Source: Buddleja alternifolia (taxonomy: Eukaryota; Streptophyta; Magnoliopsida; Lamiales; Scrophulariaceae). From it: a DNA stretch of 64,000 bases. Where the stretch lies: assembly GCA_019426215.1 (NCBI GenBank), contig CM033396.1:27543101-27607100 (forward strand), read 5' to 3'. This document shows positions 12,155 through 24,300 of this stretch, piece after piece; positions within the stretch are counted from its first letter, which is position 1; every line of letters begins with the position of its first letter. The position numbers and the translations under genes were made by a program. A model generated the notes under the pieces. The model was not told the DNA's origin. It saw only the letters and a program-made list of their open reading frames with translations, and ran no database searches.

Positions 12155-12956
12155 TAAGCCCCCCTACTCTTGAGAATTTTGGAATAAAAGGCTCAAAAAA
12201 GTCTCGAGAGTATAATAAATTGTCATAATTTCAAGTGGGTGAGATCCTTTTTAATACACTTACCACCTCGTTAAAAACTTTACCCGGAAAAACCCAATGG
12301 AAGAAAATCGAGGTTAAGGGAAAAAGAGTATGGGTTGTATTAATTCCTCTTTTATGACGTCTTTCATCAAGCTATTTTCATGTTGGTAGCCTCCAATGTT
12401 GATAGTAGCAAATGTGTAGAACACGGAAAAAATGCACGTTGAGCTATCCGGGTTGCAAGCTAATAAGTGAGGTCATGGGTGACCTCATGATGAGCTCATG
12501 GGCTATCCCATGAGGTGGTGGCCGATTTTTGGGGGGGAGGGGGCTGAAAATTTTCCCCTTTCCCTCGCTTTTTCTTCCACTTGTTGCCTTATTTAATAAA
12601 ACTCCTCCCTTCCGACTCCTTCAGCAAATAGGACTTTCCTTTTCCTGCATTTTATTTTTCCTGCAATTACTTTGTTTTTGTGCTCACTTTTCGTGACACA
12701 TATGTTAGTTTTTTGTATCGTACTCACTTTTGGGGCACGAGCTTTCCCTTTCTTCGAATAATAATAAGAGATTTGCTTTTTCACCTTTAGTATATGATTT
12801 TGATAGAAAATGCCAAATGCATGTGATTTTATTCACAACAAATATATGCTTTCCATGGAGAATGTATAAATGCAAATTTATTCACAATATATACATGGTA
12901 TGCTGCCTAGGGCTTACAAGCAGCCTTTTAGTAGGGCTTGCGTCTCCTACGTCTTA
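12155..12956 (-). other. TR-GAG 3' non-coding region
   Basis: Begins with the polypurine tract, then about 800 bp with no coding capacity. Includes a G-rich stretch at 12527-12544. No polymerase domains are present. Confidence 0.6.
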
Positions 12957-13301
12957 TTTGGAGAATTACCCACGGCCTGAAGTAGTCAATGTTAGGGCTT
13001 ACACTTCTTGGAGATTTACGTGGAGAAGTACCAGCTGCCTGATGTTGTTAATGTCAGAGCTTACGCCGCGTGGAGAATTACCAGATTCCTGATGTTGTTA
13101 ATGTCAGGGCGTACGCCGCGTGGAGATTTACGTGGAGAATTACCAGCTCCCTAATGTTGTTAATGTCAGACTTACGCCGCGTTGAGATTTACGTGGAGAA
13201 TTACTAGCTGCCCGAAGTTGTTAATGTCAGGGCTTATGCCGCGTGGAGATTTACATGGAGAATTACCAGCTCTCTAATGTTGTTAAAGTCAGGGCTTACT
13301 G
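12957..13301. repeat. Minisatellite, 50/62-bp unit, about 6 copies
   Basis: Units begin GGAGAATTACCAGC or GGAGATTTACGTGGAGAATT and end near GTCAGGGCTTACGCCGCGT. Long units (62 bp) carry an extra GGAGATTTACGT; short units (about 50 bp) lack it. It lies in the 3' non-coding part of the TR-GAG element. Confidence 0.85.
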
Positions 13302-13442
13302 CATATTTTCAATAATAAATACCTAATTTTTCACAGGTCCTCCTGCATGAGTTAAATAGTAAATGCCTGATTTTTCACAGGGCTTTCTTTTTCGAACCCG
13401 GCATTTTGCTCTTAGGTTGCCCGGCATTTTGCTCACGGACCT

Positions 13443-14968
13443 TGTTAGGAATTTCATGTTAGATGTTTTGATGATGACAATTAGGACCCTTGTTAGACCT
13501 CAAAAATATGTAAGTTTGTTTTTCAGCTTTGAAGCGTTAGATTTGTAATAGGCTTTGTTTTATTTCTATTCTAGATTGTTAGGCTAAGTAGTCTTAGGCT
13601 GAGCGTCTGGTTATTTCTGAGTGAGTTTATCAGTGGTAAAGTTCGAAGACTCAAGCGCCTGAATTCTGAATGAAGATAAAGTCTCCAAGCGTCCAATTGA
13701 CCAGCTATATCAAGCGTTACCTTATAGGACAAAAGTAATTTCACCTGAATTTATTTCTAAGTCCAGAAGGAGTTTTAATGCAAATATTCTCAAAGCATTA
13801 AATACCAACGGACATTTAATTTAAATGCATTAAATGCTGATAAAAGCATTAAATGTGATAAGCACTTTCAGACGTACGGAGAAGCCACCCTATTGGACTA
13901 TCAACTATTCAAAGACTGCAGCACCAACTTTTGTGCAGCAGATTTTCAGGAAAAAGGACAAAAGTTGTTCACTCGCAAAAGTGAGAGACACGCGCCCTTG
14001 CATGTGTCAAACGGACACTTTTTCCAAGAATGCCTATAAATAGGACTTCAACAAAAAGCCAAATAAAGAGAACAATTATCAAGTCGAATTGCTGTTGCAT
14101 GAGCCTCATTCCTTAAAAACTCTCAGAAAAGCCAGAATACGCAAGAAAATATTCTCTTTGCTTTTCTTCAAATCCTGAGACAGTCAACCCAATATCTCAA
14201 ACATTCTTTTCGGAGAAACCCACAGTACTACTGAGATATTCCTAGTTGTTTGAACTTTATCAAAATCAAACAAACCTTTTAGAAAAATCCCTATCCAAGC
14301 CTCGCGATCTGTGTGAAGTCGAAGTTGGATACTTGCTGTATTTCTAGGTGAAAGAAGCAAGGGGATTGAAGTGATTTGGAGCAGAAATCTGTGTGATCAA
14401 GGAGCTCAAGTCATGAACATCCATCTCTCCCTAATTTGTAGAAGATTCTGTGTGATTCTTTGAGAATCATTTTAGTGGATTGCCTCCAAGTGTTCGACGA
14501 GAAGAAGAACGTAGTTGGGATTACACCACCCAACGAACCTTACAAATATTGTGTCATTTACTTTTCAGTCAATTCTTTTATCTAGCATATCATTGCATAA
14601 ACTGATTAAGTAAAATACAATCAAACTAAGAAACTTCTTGCGACGCTAAAGCTTTTAAAAGAAGACTACAAAAATCATTCGGCTGTGCTAACACTGATCA
14701 AAGAAGTGAACGCTCAAACCTATCTGGTTGTAGTATTCAAATCTTGAAATCTAAGTTAACTTTCTAAAAATAGTCTTCATTAGACGCTTCACCAAAGCGC
14801 CTACCTTTTAAGTGAACGCTTAAGTCAAGCGTTAGACACTTCAAGCGTCTACTATTTCAAGCGTCCAAAAACCATTTTAGTACGAAATCTTTTGAAGTCG
14901 AAAAGACTTCAGGGTCTATTCAACCCCCCCCCCTTCTAGACCCTTTCGTATGCCACTTGGGACCAACA
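13443..14968 (+). repeat. 5' LTR of complete Sirevirus
   Basis: Starts TGTTAGGAAT, ends GGGACCAACA. Nearly identical to 25805-27347. Differences include CGCAAAAGTGAGAGACACGC, part of which is missing in the right LTR, and a short duplication near AATTGCTGTTGCATTGAAG present only in the right LTR. C run of 10 at 14924. Confidence 0.93.
14035..14042 (+). promoter_or_regulatory. 5' LTR TATA box
   Basis: TATAAATA in TGCCTATAAATAGGAC, about 590 bp into the LTR. Transcription would start about 30 bp downstream near AACAAAAAGCC. Confidence 0.7.
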
Positions 14969-14970
14969 AG

Positions 14971-14982
14971 TGGTATCAGAGC
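14971..14982 (+). other. Primer binding site, initiator tRNA-Met
   Basis: TGGTATCAGAGC, two bases after the LTR end, complementary to the 3' end of plant initiator tRNA-Met; the standard copia primer site. Confidence 0.95.
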
Positions 14983-15065
14983 AGTTAAAGTTGAAATCTT
15001 AAAATTTCCAAGCATAACTGCTTGTTTAGATCCTTTTTCAAACTTAGTTGCTTTAGATTTTAAAC

Positions 15066-17236
15066 ATGGCATTTGCTAAAGTTCCCAAACTAACTGAGTC
15101 AAATTTTGACACATGGAAAGTCAAAGCATTTACATATCTCTGTTCATGTGATGATGACATGTGTGATATTATTTCAGATGGGCCAATCAAAATATATAAA
15201 GTTATCACAAGAGCACCTGGAGCCACGGAAGAAACTCCCGATGGTTACGTTGAGAAACCAAAACAAGAATGGTCTCCAGATGAGCGTCGAAGAGCCAATT
15301 TGGACAATGTTGGTCGTAACGCTCTATATACGGCTATTGGTGATAATGACAACTTATTCAACAAGATCAAGTCCTGCAAAACCACTAAAGAAATATGGGA
15401 TAAGTTGGCTACAATTTGTGGTGGTTCAGCTCAGATCAAAGAAAACAAACTTTCCATTGCCAAGGAAAAGTTTAACAGATTTAAGATGCTACCCAATGAA
15501 ACTTTAGAGCAATTAGATATAAGATTTACAGCTCTAGTTACAGAACTTACATCGTTGGGAATGGATTTGCAGAATCGAGAAGTGGTGGTTAAGATCTTTA
15601 GAAGTTTACCAAGTAAATTCCTGATGAAGACAACTACTATGAGAGAATCAAAGCATTTGAGTTCGAGTTAAATTTTGCTAGTGATGCTGTGAGTAGTCCG
15701 GTGATTGAATCTGGAGTGCTTATAGCATCAATCAAAGGCAAATCGGGCAATAAAGAAAAGAATTTAGATATCAATGAAGAAGAGGAATTAGCTTTGCTGA
15801 ATAGATTCAGAAAGTTCTTGAGATATGAAAAGAAAGGAAAAGGTTTCAATAATCAAGGACAAAGTTCATATCAAGCACCTTCTCAGATGCAACAACAGCT
15901 TCAAGCGCCTCAATATTCTGTTCCTTCACCCCAAGCGCCTGTTCAGTACCAAGCGTCTACTCAAAATCTCTCAGCTCCAGTGGTCTCAAAACCACACATT
16001 GCAAGGTTAACAAATGAACAAAAAATGAAAACTAATCTTTGTAACAATTGCAGGAAACCAGGGCACTACCAGGTAAATTGCCCTTATCCAAACGTATCCA
16101 AGCCCTCAAGGCAAGATTACTTGGATAGAAACTAATTCAGGAGCAACCTTCGTCAACAAGGTTTGCTAGCGGAATCAGAACTAGCACCCGCACCTGAAGA
16201 TTTAGAATCATCAGAAGAGAGTAGCGACGATGATAAGCCATTAGATGACTCAGCGCTCATATGTCTCATGGCTAGAGATGATGAAACGTCTCCTGAGGTA
16301 ATCAATGAATTATCTGTTCCTCTCTCTTATGATGAATTACTTGACAAAGTCAAAGAATACTACAATGAATGTCAAGAAGCTGCCAAAATATATCATAATG
16401 ATCTTGCTATTATCTCATCACTCACAAGAGATAAAGTAACACTCAAAGCAGAGTTGTGAGTTCAGCAACAGTGCATTGAGAAGAACCAATCGCTTGAGAG
16501 TGAAATTATTCAATTAAAAAGCGATCTTGATATAATAGTCAAGAGAGAAACTGATTTGATCGCTAGACTTATCAAATCAGAGCAGTTCATCTCATCATTA
16601 TCAAAAGCTTCTACAAAGTTGGATAATGTGACTGAAGTAACTAGATTATTTGTTGAGAAGACTGGTTTAGGATGCGATAAACTCGGTAAACAACCCAACA
16701 AATCTAATGTTACGGCAAACAACAAAGGAAAGGGTGTTATCTTTGTTGAAAAAGGTTCACAAGGTCAAACACAAAATGAACCTAGTGACAATGGTAAGAG
16801 GCCAAATGAGAAAGTCAAAGCTAACTCAGGCAAGAGTAAAGCTAAGGCAAATGATTCACAAAGACAGGTTTATCCAAACGCTCAAAAGGCTAAAGATAAG
16901 ACTGACCACTGTGAATCAAGCACTAAGCGTCCAGCACCAAAAGTGCAACCCAAGCCAGCGCCAAGGAAATACTAGCGTCAATATCCAAGACAGTCAAGAT
17001 TATATTATCGATACTATGATGATTATGATTATGACTATGATTATGACTACCATTATAATCAAGGATATTATTATTATACACCCAAAAAGCACACACAACA
17101 CGTTGTGAAACCCAAAAAGGCCAGTATTCCTAAAATGAAGACCAGGCAAATATGGGTTCCTAAAGTTCTAATTCATTCTAACAATGTTACTAATGTTAAA
17201 GGACCCAAGCAACAATGGGTACCTGAACAGAAATAG
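15066..17236 (+). pseudogene. Sirevirus gag
   Basis: Starts ATG at 15066, 84 bp after the primer site. The first 190 codons (frame 3) hold the copia-type Gag region (NFDTWKVKAFTYL, TTKEIWDKL, LPNETLEQLDIRF). A frameshift near 15640 moves the reading to frame 2, where it continues with a Gln/Pro-rich linker and a zinc knuckle CNNCRKPGHYQVNC at 16040-16081 (C-x2-C-x4-H-x4-C). Frame 2 is broken by TAA at 16133, TGA at 16457 and TAG at 16973. It then covers an Asp/Tyr repeat segment and a tail ending WVPEQK with a stop at 17234-17236. Gag forms the particle shell and binds RNA; this copy cannot make the full protein. Confidence 0.88.
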
Positions 17237-17250
17237 AACTTCCCTTTTAA

Positions 17251-20200
17251 TTGCAGGTACCTAGAGCTAGAGCCGATACATCTGTGTGGTACTTCGATAG
17301 TGGATCGTCAAGGCACATGACTGGTTCCAAATATCTTCTGATCAACTATCAAGCTGCCAATGGTCCTCAGGTTGTATTTGGTGACAACTCCAAAGGTAAA
17401 ACCAAAGGTATAGGTACTGTGCATAGGGGAACATTATGATAAGTGATGTTTATTATGTTGAGGGTCTGAAGCACAATTTATTAAGCATAAGTCAATTTTG
17501 TGATAAAGGCTTTGAAGTCATATTCTCAAGTGACTGTTGCTATATAAATGACGCTAAGACTAAGTCTACTAAATTGAAAGAAAAAAGAACTAACAACGTA
17601 TATTTGGTAGATTGGGGTTCAACACTTGATAACAACCCAACATGTTTTGTTGCTAGAAATGAATCCAAAATGGGTTGGTAATGGCATAGAAAAATGAATC
17701 ACCTCAACTTCAAAACAATCTCTCAGCTTATAAGTCAAAATCTTGTAGAGGGATTACCAAATGGACCATTTCACAAGGATCGCCTTTGTGACGCTTGTCA
17801 AATGGGTAAACAAGTTAAATCATCGTTCAAGAGAAAACCTCATCTATCTACCTCTAGAATACTTGAACTACTTCACATGGATTTGTTTGGACCTATTCAA
17901 ACGATCAGTGTAAGCGGTAAGAAGTATACTTTGGTGATAGTAGATGATTTCTCTCAATTTACTTGGGTGGAATTTCTTTCATCCAAAGATGAAACATGTG
18001 ACAAGTTAACAACGCTTATTCGACAACTTCAAATATTGAAAAATCTTAAGGTTGCAAGAATAAGAAGCGATCACGGTAATGAGTTTACTAACAAGATTGT
18101 TGAGAAGTTTTGTGCAGAAAATGGAATACATCATGAGTATTCAGCTCCCAGAACTCCCCAACAAAATGGTGTTGCTGAGCGCCGGAACCGAATGCTTAAG
18201 GAAGCCGCTAGGACTATGTTAGCAGAATCCAAGCTCGCTCCTAGGTTTTGGGCCGAAGCGATCAACACTGCCTGTTATACTCAAAATCGTTGCATGATCA
18301 ACAAACAGCATGGGAAAACTCCATATGAACTGTGGAAGGGACGTAAGCCAAATGTTTCATATTTTCACGTCTTTGGTTCTAAATGTTTTATCCATAATAA
18401 TGGTTCCCAAAGTCTAAAGACATTTGATCCTAAAGCGGATGAGGGAATCTTTCTAGGCTACGCTAAAAGTGGAAAGAATTTTCGCATCCTCAATAAGATC
18501 AAATCAAAGGTAGAGGAATCTATTCATGTTGTTTTTTATGATGCTAACCAAGAACCGAGTAAGGTTAATACGAATGATGTAGGAGTTGAAGATCTATGTC
18601 ATCAAGCGTCTAAGGTTACTATTGATGAAGATACTGACGACGATGATGAGATCTCAGTGCGACCTCCTAAGATTACTCGTGAGATTACTCTGGATAATCA
18701 TGTAAGAAATGCTGATGATCATGAAGAGAGTGATCATCAAGAGCACACAAGGAATTGTGAACTTGGAGCGCCTACGCAAGAAGGTAGTCAAGCGTATGAT
18801 CCTCAAGCGCCTGTTCAATCTCTTAACCCCTTCCAACCAGACAGACTATGGCTGCGTGATCATCCACCTGAGCAGATTATTGGAGATATTGAAGCGCCTG
18901 TTAGGACTAGAGTCGCTTCGTTCAATGAGGCTATGTTCGCAAGCTTTCTATCTCAAATGGAACCTAAGAAAGTGGATGAAGCGCTAAGCGACCCAAGTTG
19001 GATTGAAGCTATGCAAGAAGAGCTTAATCAGTTTGAACTAAATAAGGTTTGGATGCTAGTACCAAGGCCAACTCACCAAGGAGTTATTGGAACTAGATGG
19101 GTATTTAGAAACAAGATGGATGAGAACGGCATTGTGATAAGAAACAACCCCAGACTCGTAGCTCAAGGATATTGCCAAGAAGAGGGTATTGACTTTGATG
19201 AGACATACACTCCTGTCGCTCGTCTTGAAGCAATCCGCATATTTCTAGCGTATACAGCGTTCAACAAGTTCATGGTGTATCAGATGGACGTGAAGAGTAC
19301 CTTCCTGAATGGTAAACTCCAAGAAGAAGTATATGTGGAGCAACCATCAGGATTCATCAACAATCATGGTAAGGGTATGGTTTACAAGCTAGACAAAGCA
19401 CTTTATGGGCTTAAGCAAGCACCCCGAGCATGGTATGACACTCTCTCTATCTTTCTTATTGGTAAAGGCTTTTCAAAAGGCAGCGTTGATACAACGTTAT
19501 TTAAAATTACCAATAACGAAGATAGTCTCTTAGTCCAAATTTATGTTGATGATATTATATTTGGTTCTACTAACAAGCGTCTGTGTGAGAAATTTTCAAA
19601 AATGATGCAAGAACAATTTGAAATGAGCATGATGGGTGAATTAACTTTCTTATTAGGATTACAAGTTAAACAACTCCCTAATGGAATATTTATTAACCAA
19701 GCTAAATATACAAAAGATATGATTAAGAAATTTGGTATGGAAAATGCATCATATTCAAAAATTCCAATGAGCCAAACGCTTAAGCTAGATAAAGATGAAA
19801 GTGGAAAAAAAGTTGATATCACTAATTATAGAGGTATCCTTGGATCACTTCTTTATCTTACTGCTAGTAGACCTGATATTATGTTTTCGGTATGCATGTG
19901 TGCACGATTTCAAGCTGATCCTAAAGAGTCACACTTAATTGCTGCAAAGAAGGTCCTTAAATACCTGAAAGGCACACAGAATGTGGGCTTATGGTATCCT
20001 AGGGATTCTCCTTTTGAACTAATTGGTTACTCAGATGCAGATTTTGCAGGTTGCAAAATAGATCGTAAAAGCACTAGTGGTACTTGTCAATTTCTAGGTG
20101 ATAGGTTAGTTTCATGGCATAGCAAGAAACAACATTCCATAGCTACCTCCACAGCCGAAGCTGAGTATGTAGCTGCAGGAAGTTGTTGTGCACAAGTATT

Positions 20201-20489
20201 ATGGATGAGACAACAACTTAGAGATTATGGAATAATCCTAGGTCCAACCCCCATTCATTGTGATAACCAAAGCGCTCTAGCCATGACTCAAAACCCTGTT
20301 CTTCATTCCAGAACCAAACACATTGACATTAGATACCATTTTCTTCGTGACCACGTTCAAAAGAAAGATATCTCCATGCACTTCATTGGAACTGACAAAC
20401 AATTGGCAGATATCTTCACCAAAACACTCAACGAACAACGTTTTCTCACTTTGAGAAGTGAATTAGGTATGATTGATTTAAATGCTTAA
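17251..20489 (+). pseudogene. Sirevirus pol (protease, integrase, reverse transcriptase, RNase H)
   Basis: The protease lies in frame 1 with active site FDSGSSRHMTG (DSG at 17296). A frameshift near 17430 moves to frame 3, which has one stop at 17679-17681 just before the integrase zinc region (HRKMNHLNF ... CDACQMGKQ), then runs open to 20489. Integrase catalytic residues are visible in order: HMDLFGP near 17874, RSDHGNEF near 18063 and QQNGVAERR near 18160. After an acidic linker the reverse transcriptase follows ([32 protein letters not shown] at 19542-19553), then RNase H ([34 protein letters not shown]). Integrase before reverse transcriptase is the Ty1-copia order. The final 931 codons are intact. 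Confidence 0.93.
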
Positions 20490-21315
20490 TCATTTTGCAT
20501 CATGTTTTATTAGACATATAATTTAGGGGGAATCCACTTAATTTGTGTCTAAAAGATTTTCCTAACTGGTACAAGTTATCAAATTTAGGGGGAACCTTAA
20601 AGTTGTACTTGACCATAACTACAAGCGTCAATGATCAAAATTTTCAGATGCATGATCATCAACACTCAGTATTACTTATGCATAAAATATTGGACGCTCA
20701 AACATAAACAATCTTTTCAATCCTAAGCGTCTAATTTTCATATACCAACAAGTGATATCAGTTAAGCGTTGAATCAATTCCATTCAATTCTTAATATAAA
20801 AATATATTTTTACAAGTCATGCATAAAGTTTACAAGCTTTTTAAAGTAGTGGGTAGACTCAAAAGTTTATTTTGTACTCTACGTGCACGCTTCTATCACA
20901 TCAAACTGGCGGGTAAACAAAACTTTTTCAAAATGACGGTTCAGAGATAGCACGTGTTTGTGTACGTGTCAGTGTACAAACAGGCGCGTGCGTTACACTC
21001 TGAAAATGCCAAACGTTTTTAAAATTTCAACTCGGATGTCAAATCTTTATATATGAGAATTACCAAATGCAACTTCTCTCTATTACACAAAACTCGCGTC
21101 CGCAGTTAATGAATTTATGGCTGAGATTCAAAAGTCGTTACACGTGTCTAAATCCTACAGAGACTAGAGAACACAAGTTTCAAAAAATCTTTACTGTGTC
21201 ATTTAAAACACAACTTCTGCAGAAAGACCATTCACTTTCACTCAAACATCTCTGCAAAATTTATTCTCTCTCTCTCAAAGCAAAAGAAAATCTCAGTTCA
21301 TCTCTTTCACTAAAA
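20490..21315 (+). promoter_or_regulatory. Pol to accessory-ORF intergenic region with PPT-like motifs and TATA
   Basis: 826 bp without coding. TTTAGGGGGAA occurs twice just after the pol stop (about 20522 and 20586), the repeated purine motif typical of Sireviruses. A TATA-like TTTATATATGA lies at 21046, preceded by CACG/CGCG-rich sequence (20950-21000) resembling the stretch upstream of the LTR TATA box. From about 21070 there is a CT-rich leader running into the accessory ATG. Confidence 0.6.
21046..21055 (+). promoter_or_regulatory. Candidate internal TATA box for accessory ORF
   Basis: TTTATATATG located 260 bp before the ATG at 21316, followed by a pyrimidine-rich leader (CTCTCTCTCTC near 21268) like a plant 5' UTR. 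Functional use is inferred only. Confidence 0.4.
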
Positions 21316-24300
21316 ATGGCACCAAAGAAATCTTCGTCTACTTCTGCCAAACTTACCATCAAGGTTACTGAAGGCCTTGTTGTGGATTGGAAATTCCTTT
21401 ATGAACAACCTCAGATCAATCTAACAGACATGATGGACATGGTAGTCAAAGCTGGGCTTAAACCTTTCTTGACCCAATACTCCTATCCGTTTCCAACTAA
21501 AGTCTACACCTTCTGGAAGACTGCTAAACTTTCAGAAGACAAGAAGTCTATTTCTTGTCTAATTCCTCTATCCAAGAAGGAGCCTCCCAAGGAATTTATT
21601 TTGTCTGCTGCCTCCATTGCCAAGAACTTCAATCTTCCAAATGAGGGCGAGGCATTGGATTGTGTTACTTTAAAACAAATCAAGGAAGCATGGACAACCA
21701 TGAGTGCGTACGACGGTGTACCCTACACTCAGTACTTTGAAAAGAAAGAACTGGTATCCAAATACCGATTGTTGGCTAATTTCTGCAGCAAGATCATAGA
21801 ATGTCGAGTGGGAACCTTTGATAAGGTGAACCCAGTACAATTTCAGATGATGACTGCTATACTCCTCAACATCAAGATCAACTGGAGTGAGTACATTTTT
21901 GGAAGGTTTCGGGACTGTTTAAGTGCCTCGAATAAACCTTATGGGCTTGTTCTAAGTGACCTGCTGTACAAATCAAAGTGTGTATACTCGTCTGGTCTCC
22001 CGTTGAATAAGACCAAGTTGCTCGGAAGAAGGATTCTGAATAATCTCTTCCATCCTCCCAAAATTGGTGGTGCTGCTAAACCACTATCTGAGCGTCTGGA
22101 AGTACGTCAAGCGTCCGATGAGGAAGCGGAACGTCCAGTGCCAGAAGAAGCCGTGAAGCGTCCGGCTGTTACCAAGAAGAGGGCTCCTAGAAAGCCCAAG
22201 ATACAAGCTGTTCCTGCTCCTCAGAAAGATGATGAGGAAACTGATGAGGATGCACAGGACAAGTTACCTCTCAAGCGGAGAAAGCTGGAAGGAATCATCA
22301 AACAAATCGAATTCGATGAACCAGCTGTTGCTCCTCCTGCTCAAGCGCTTAAACTCGTTGAAGGAGTCAACGTGAAGAAAATATTCAAGCGCTCCAGGAC
22401 AAGCAAGCGTCGGGCTGCTCCTGTTCCTGAAGAGCCTGAGACTGTTGAGCCAAGCGCTCAAGATGCTGTTGACCCAAGCGCTCAAAGTATTTGAGACAAG
22501 TTCTCAGGGTAAGTTTATTTCTTCCCATAGCATTTCTATTCCTACATCTGTAGAAGATCCTGCTCTTATAGAGGATAGTTCTTTTGTTACAACTATAGTT
22601 CCAGCCGCTGCTGAAGCATCAACAGATGTCCTCCTAGATGTTGAGATGACAGAAGTTGTGGCTATTGCTAAAGATGTTGCCGTAGAAGTTGCTGCAATTG
22701 AAGCTGTGGAACCTGCTACTAAAGAGGTTCAGACATCAATCCCTGTTCAGGCTATAACAGAGTCACGCTCAGAAGGTCAGAGCGTTGCTGAAGACGTTCC
22801 AGCGCCTAAGCACTTCTTCAAACTCGACCCGCTGAAGACGATCGATCATTCGATCAACTACATGCCTCCAGCACTCGAAGAAGATTGCATTCCTTCAGGA
22901 TACAATGAAGAAAGATACATTGCTGCTGAGAATAAGATTGCCCTGCTAATTGATGTCGACAATAAAATCAGGGATATCGTGTTTAACACTGAGATGACAG
23001 AAATTGAGAGAAAGTATTATAGAGCCATTGAACTAGGAAAAACTCCTGGTCAAATACCATCCTCTCTCATTCTTCAACAAGACAGAGAAGGAGGTCGAAC
23101 TCCTAGATGTGATGTGGATCTGGCATATTACTTCGACTATGGCTACAGCAGGAGTACAGGTTTCGCTCTAAGAGATTACAATATTCGGGTGTATGAGCCT
23201 CTTCGTCCTAGCTTTCTCAATCCATCAGAGTCAGTCTTGAACAGAGAAGGTTACACACACTTTCCTCAGACTGCTAATAGCATTAAAAATCTATCTTCAG
23301 TCAATCCACTTCGCCTGTGGAAGAATAAAGCAGTTCATGCCGGTGAGCGTCTTGAATCATTGACAGATTTGATTCAGACTAAAGCCGATGCATATTTTGA
23401 CAGTGTCTAGAATGCCAACTATCAGACTGATAGATATCGCTTTGAATCTATCAGAGATATTCATCATGAAGGGATTCACGCTATGGTAAATGCTGGAACA
23501 GATTACTGCATGAATGAAGTTAACTGGGTTGAAGCGTATGTGGGCAACAAATATACATTCTCAGAGTTAGTCTAAGCTCCCCATTTATTTGGCATAGGCA
23601 TGCATGACAAGAAGCGTCAGTTTGCCAAGTATTGCCTGAAGAAGCGTCAAGAGAGAGTTGGACCTGTTCTAAAGCTCCCACTCGTTAAACATCAAATTGA
23701 GCAGTGTCTGCGTCAAGAGCTTCACCGATTGTCCAATACTCCTCTACTTTTCAACGCTCAAACATCTTCCAATGGTACCTCTTTTGTATCGTGCTTAAAT
23801 TTCGCTCCGAGCCACTGCGAGGATAATTTCAATTTGATGGGGAAGATTATGACTCCCTTATCTCTGTTTGACAAAATCTTCACTGCTAATCTCTGACAAT
23901 GGAACGGCTCCGTCATCAACTCTTTTCAAGGATATCCTCTGCTCCCTTCTATCCGCAAAGAGGTACTCAATCATTATGAGTTTGTCCTCTCACTGCTTGA
24001 AAGAAATCAGGGATTAGCTCAAGCGATCTACCCATACTTAGAAGAGTACTACGCTGCTTACGTGCCTGAGGATCAGCGTCTCAAGTCTCTTCTTTCTGAC
24101 TGCTTGATTGGATTTTCCAGAGATTACTGCCCAGATTCAATCTTTTCCATCTGTCAAGCGCCGTCCAAAGTCTTTCCGAATCATGTGCTAGATATCATTG
24201 GTCCAATGCACATCAGGGCCATTGATAGTCCCCTTCGCACATTCATTTCCGGTACTTGTGTGACTAGAACCAGACTCACGGAACTTTTGGAAGCTGCGTC

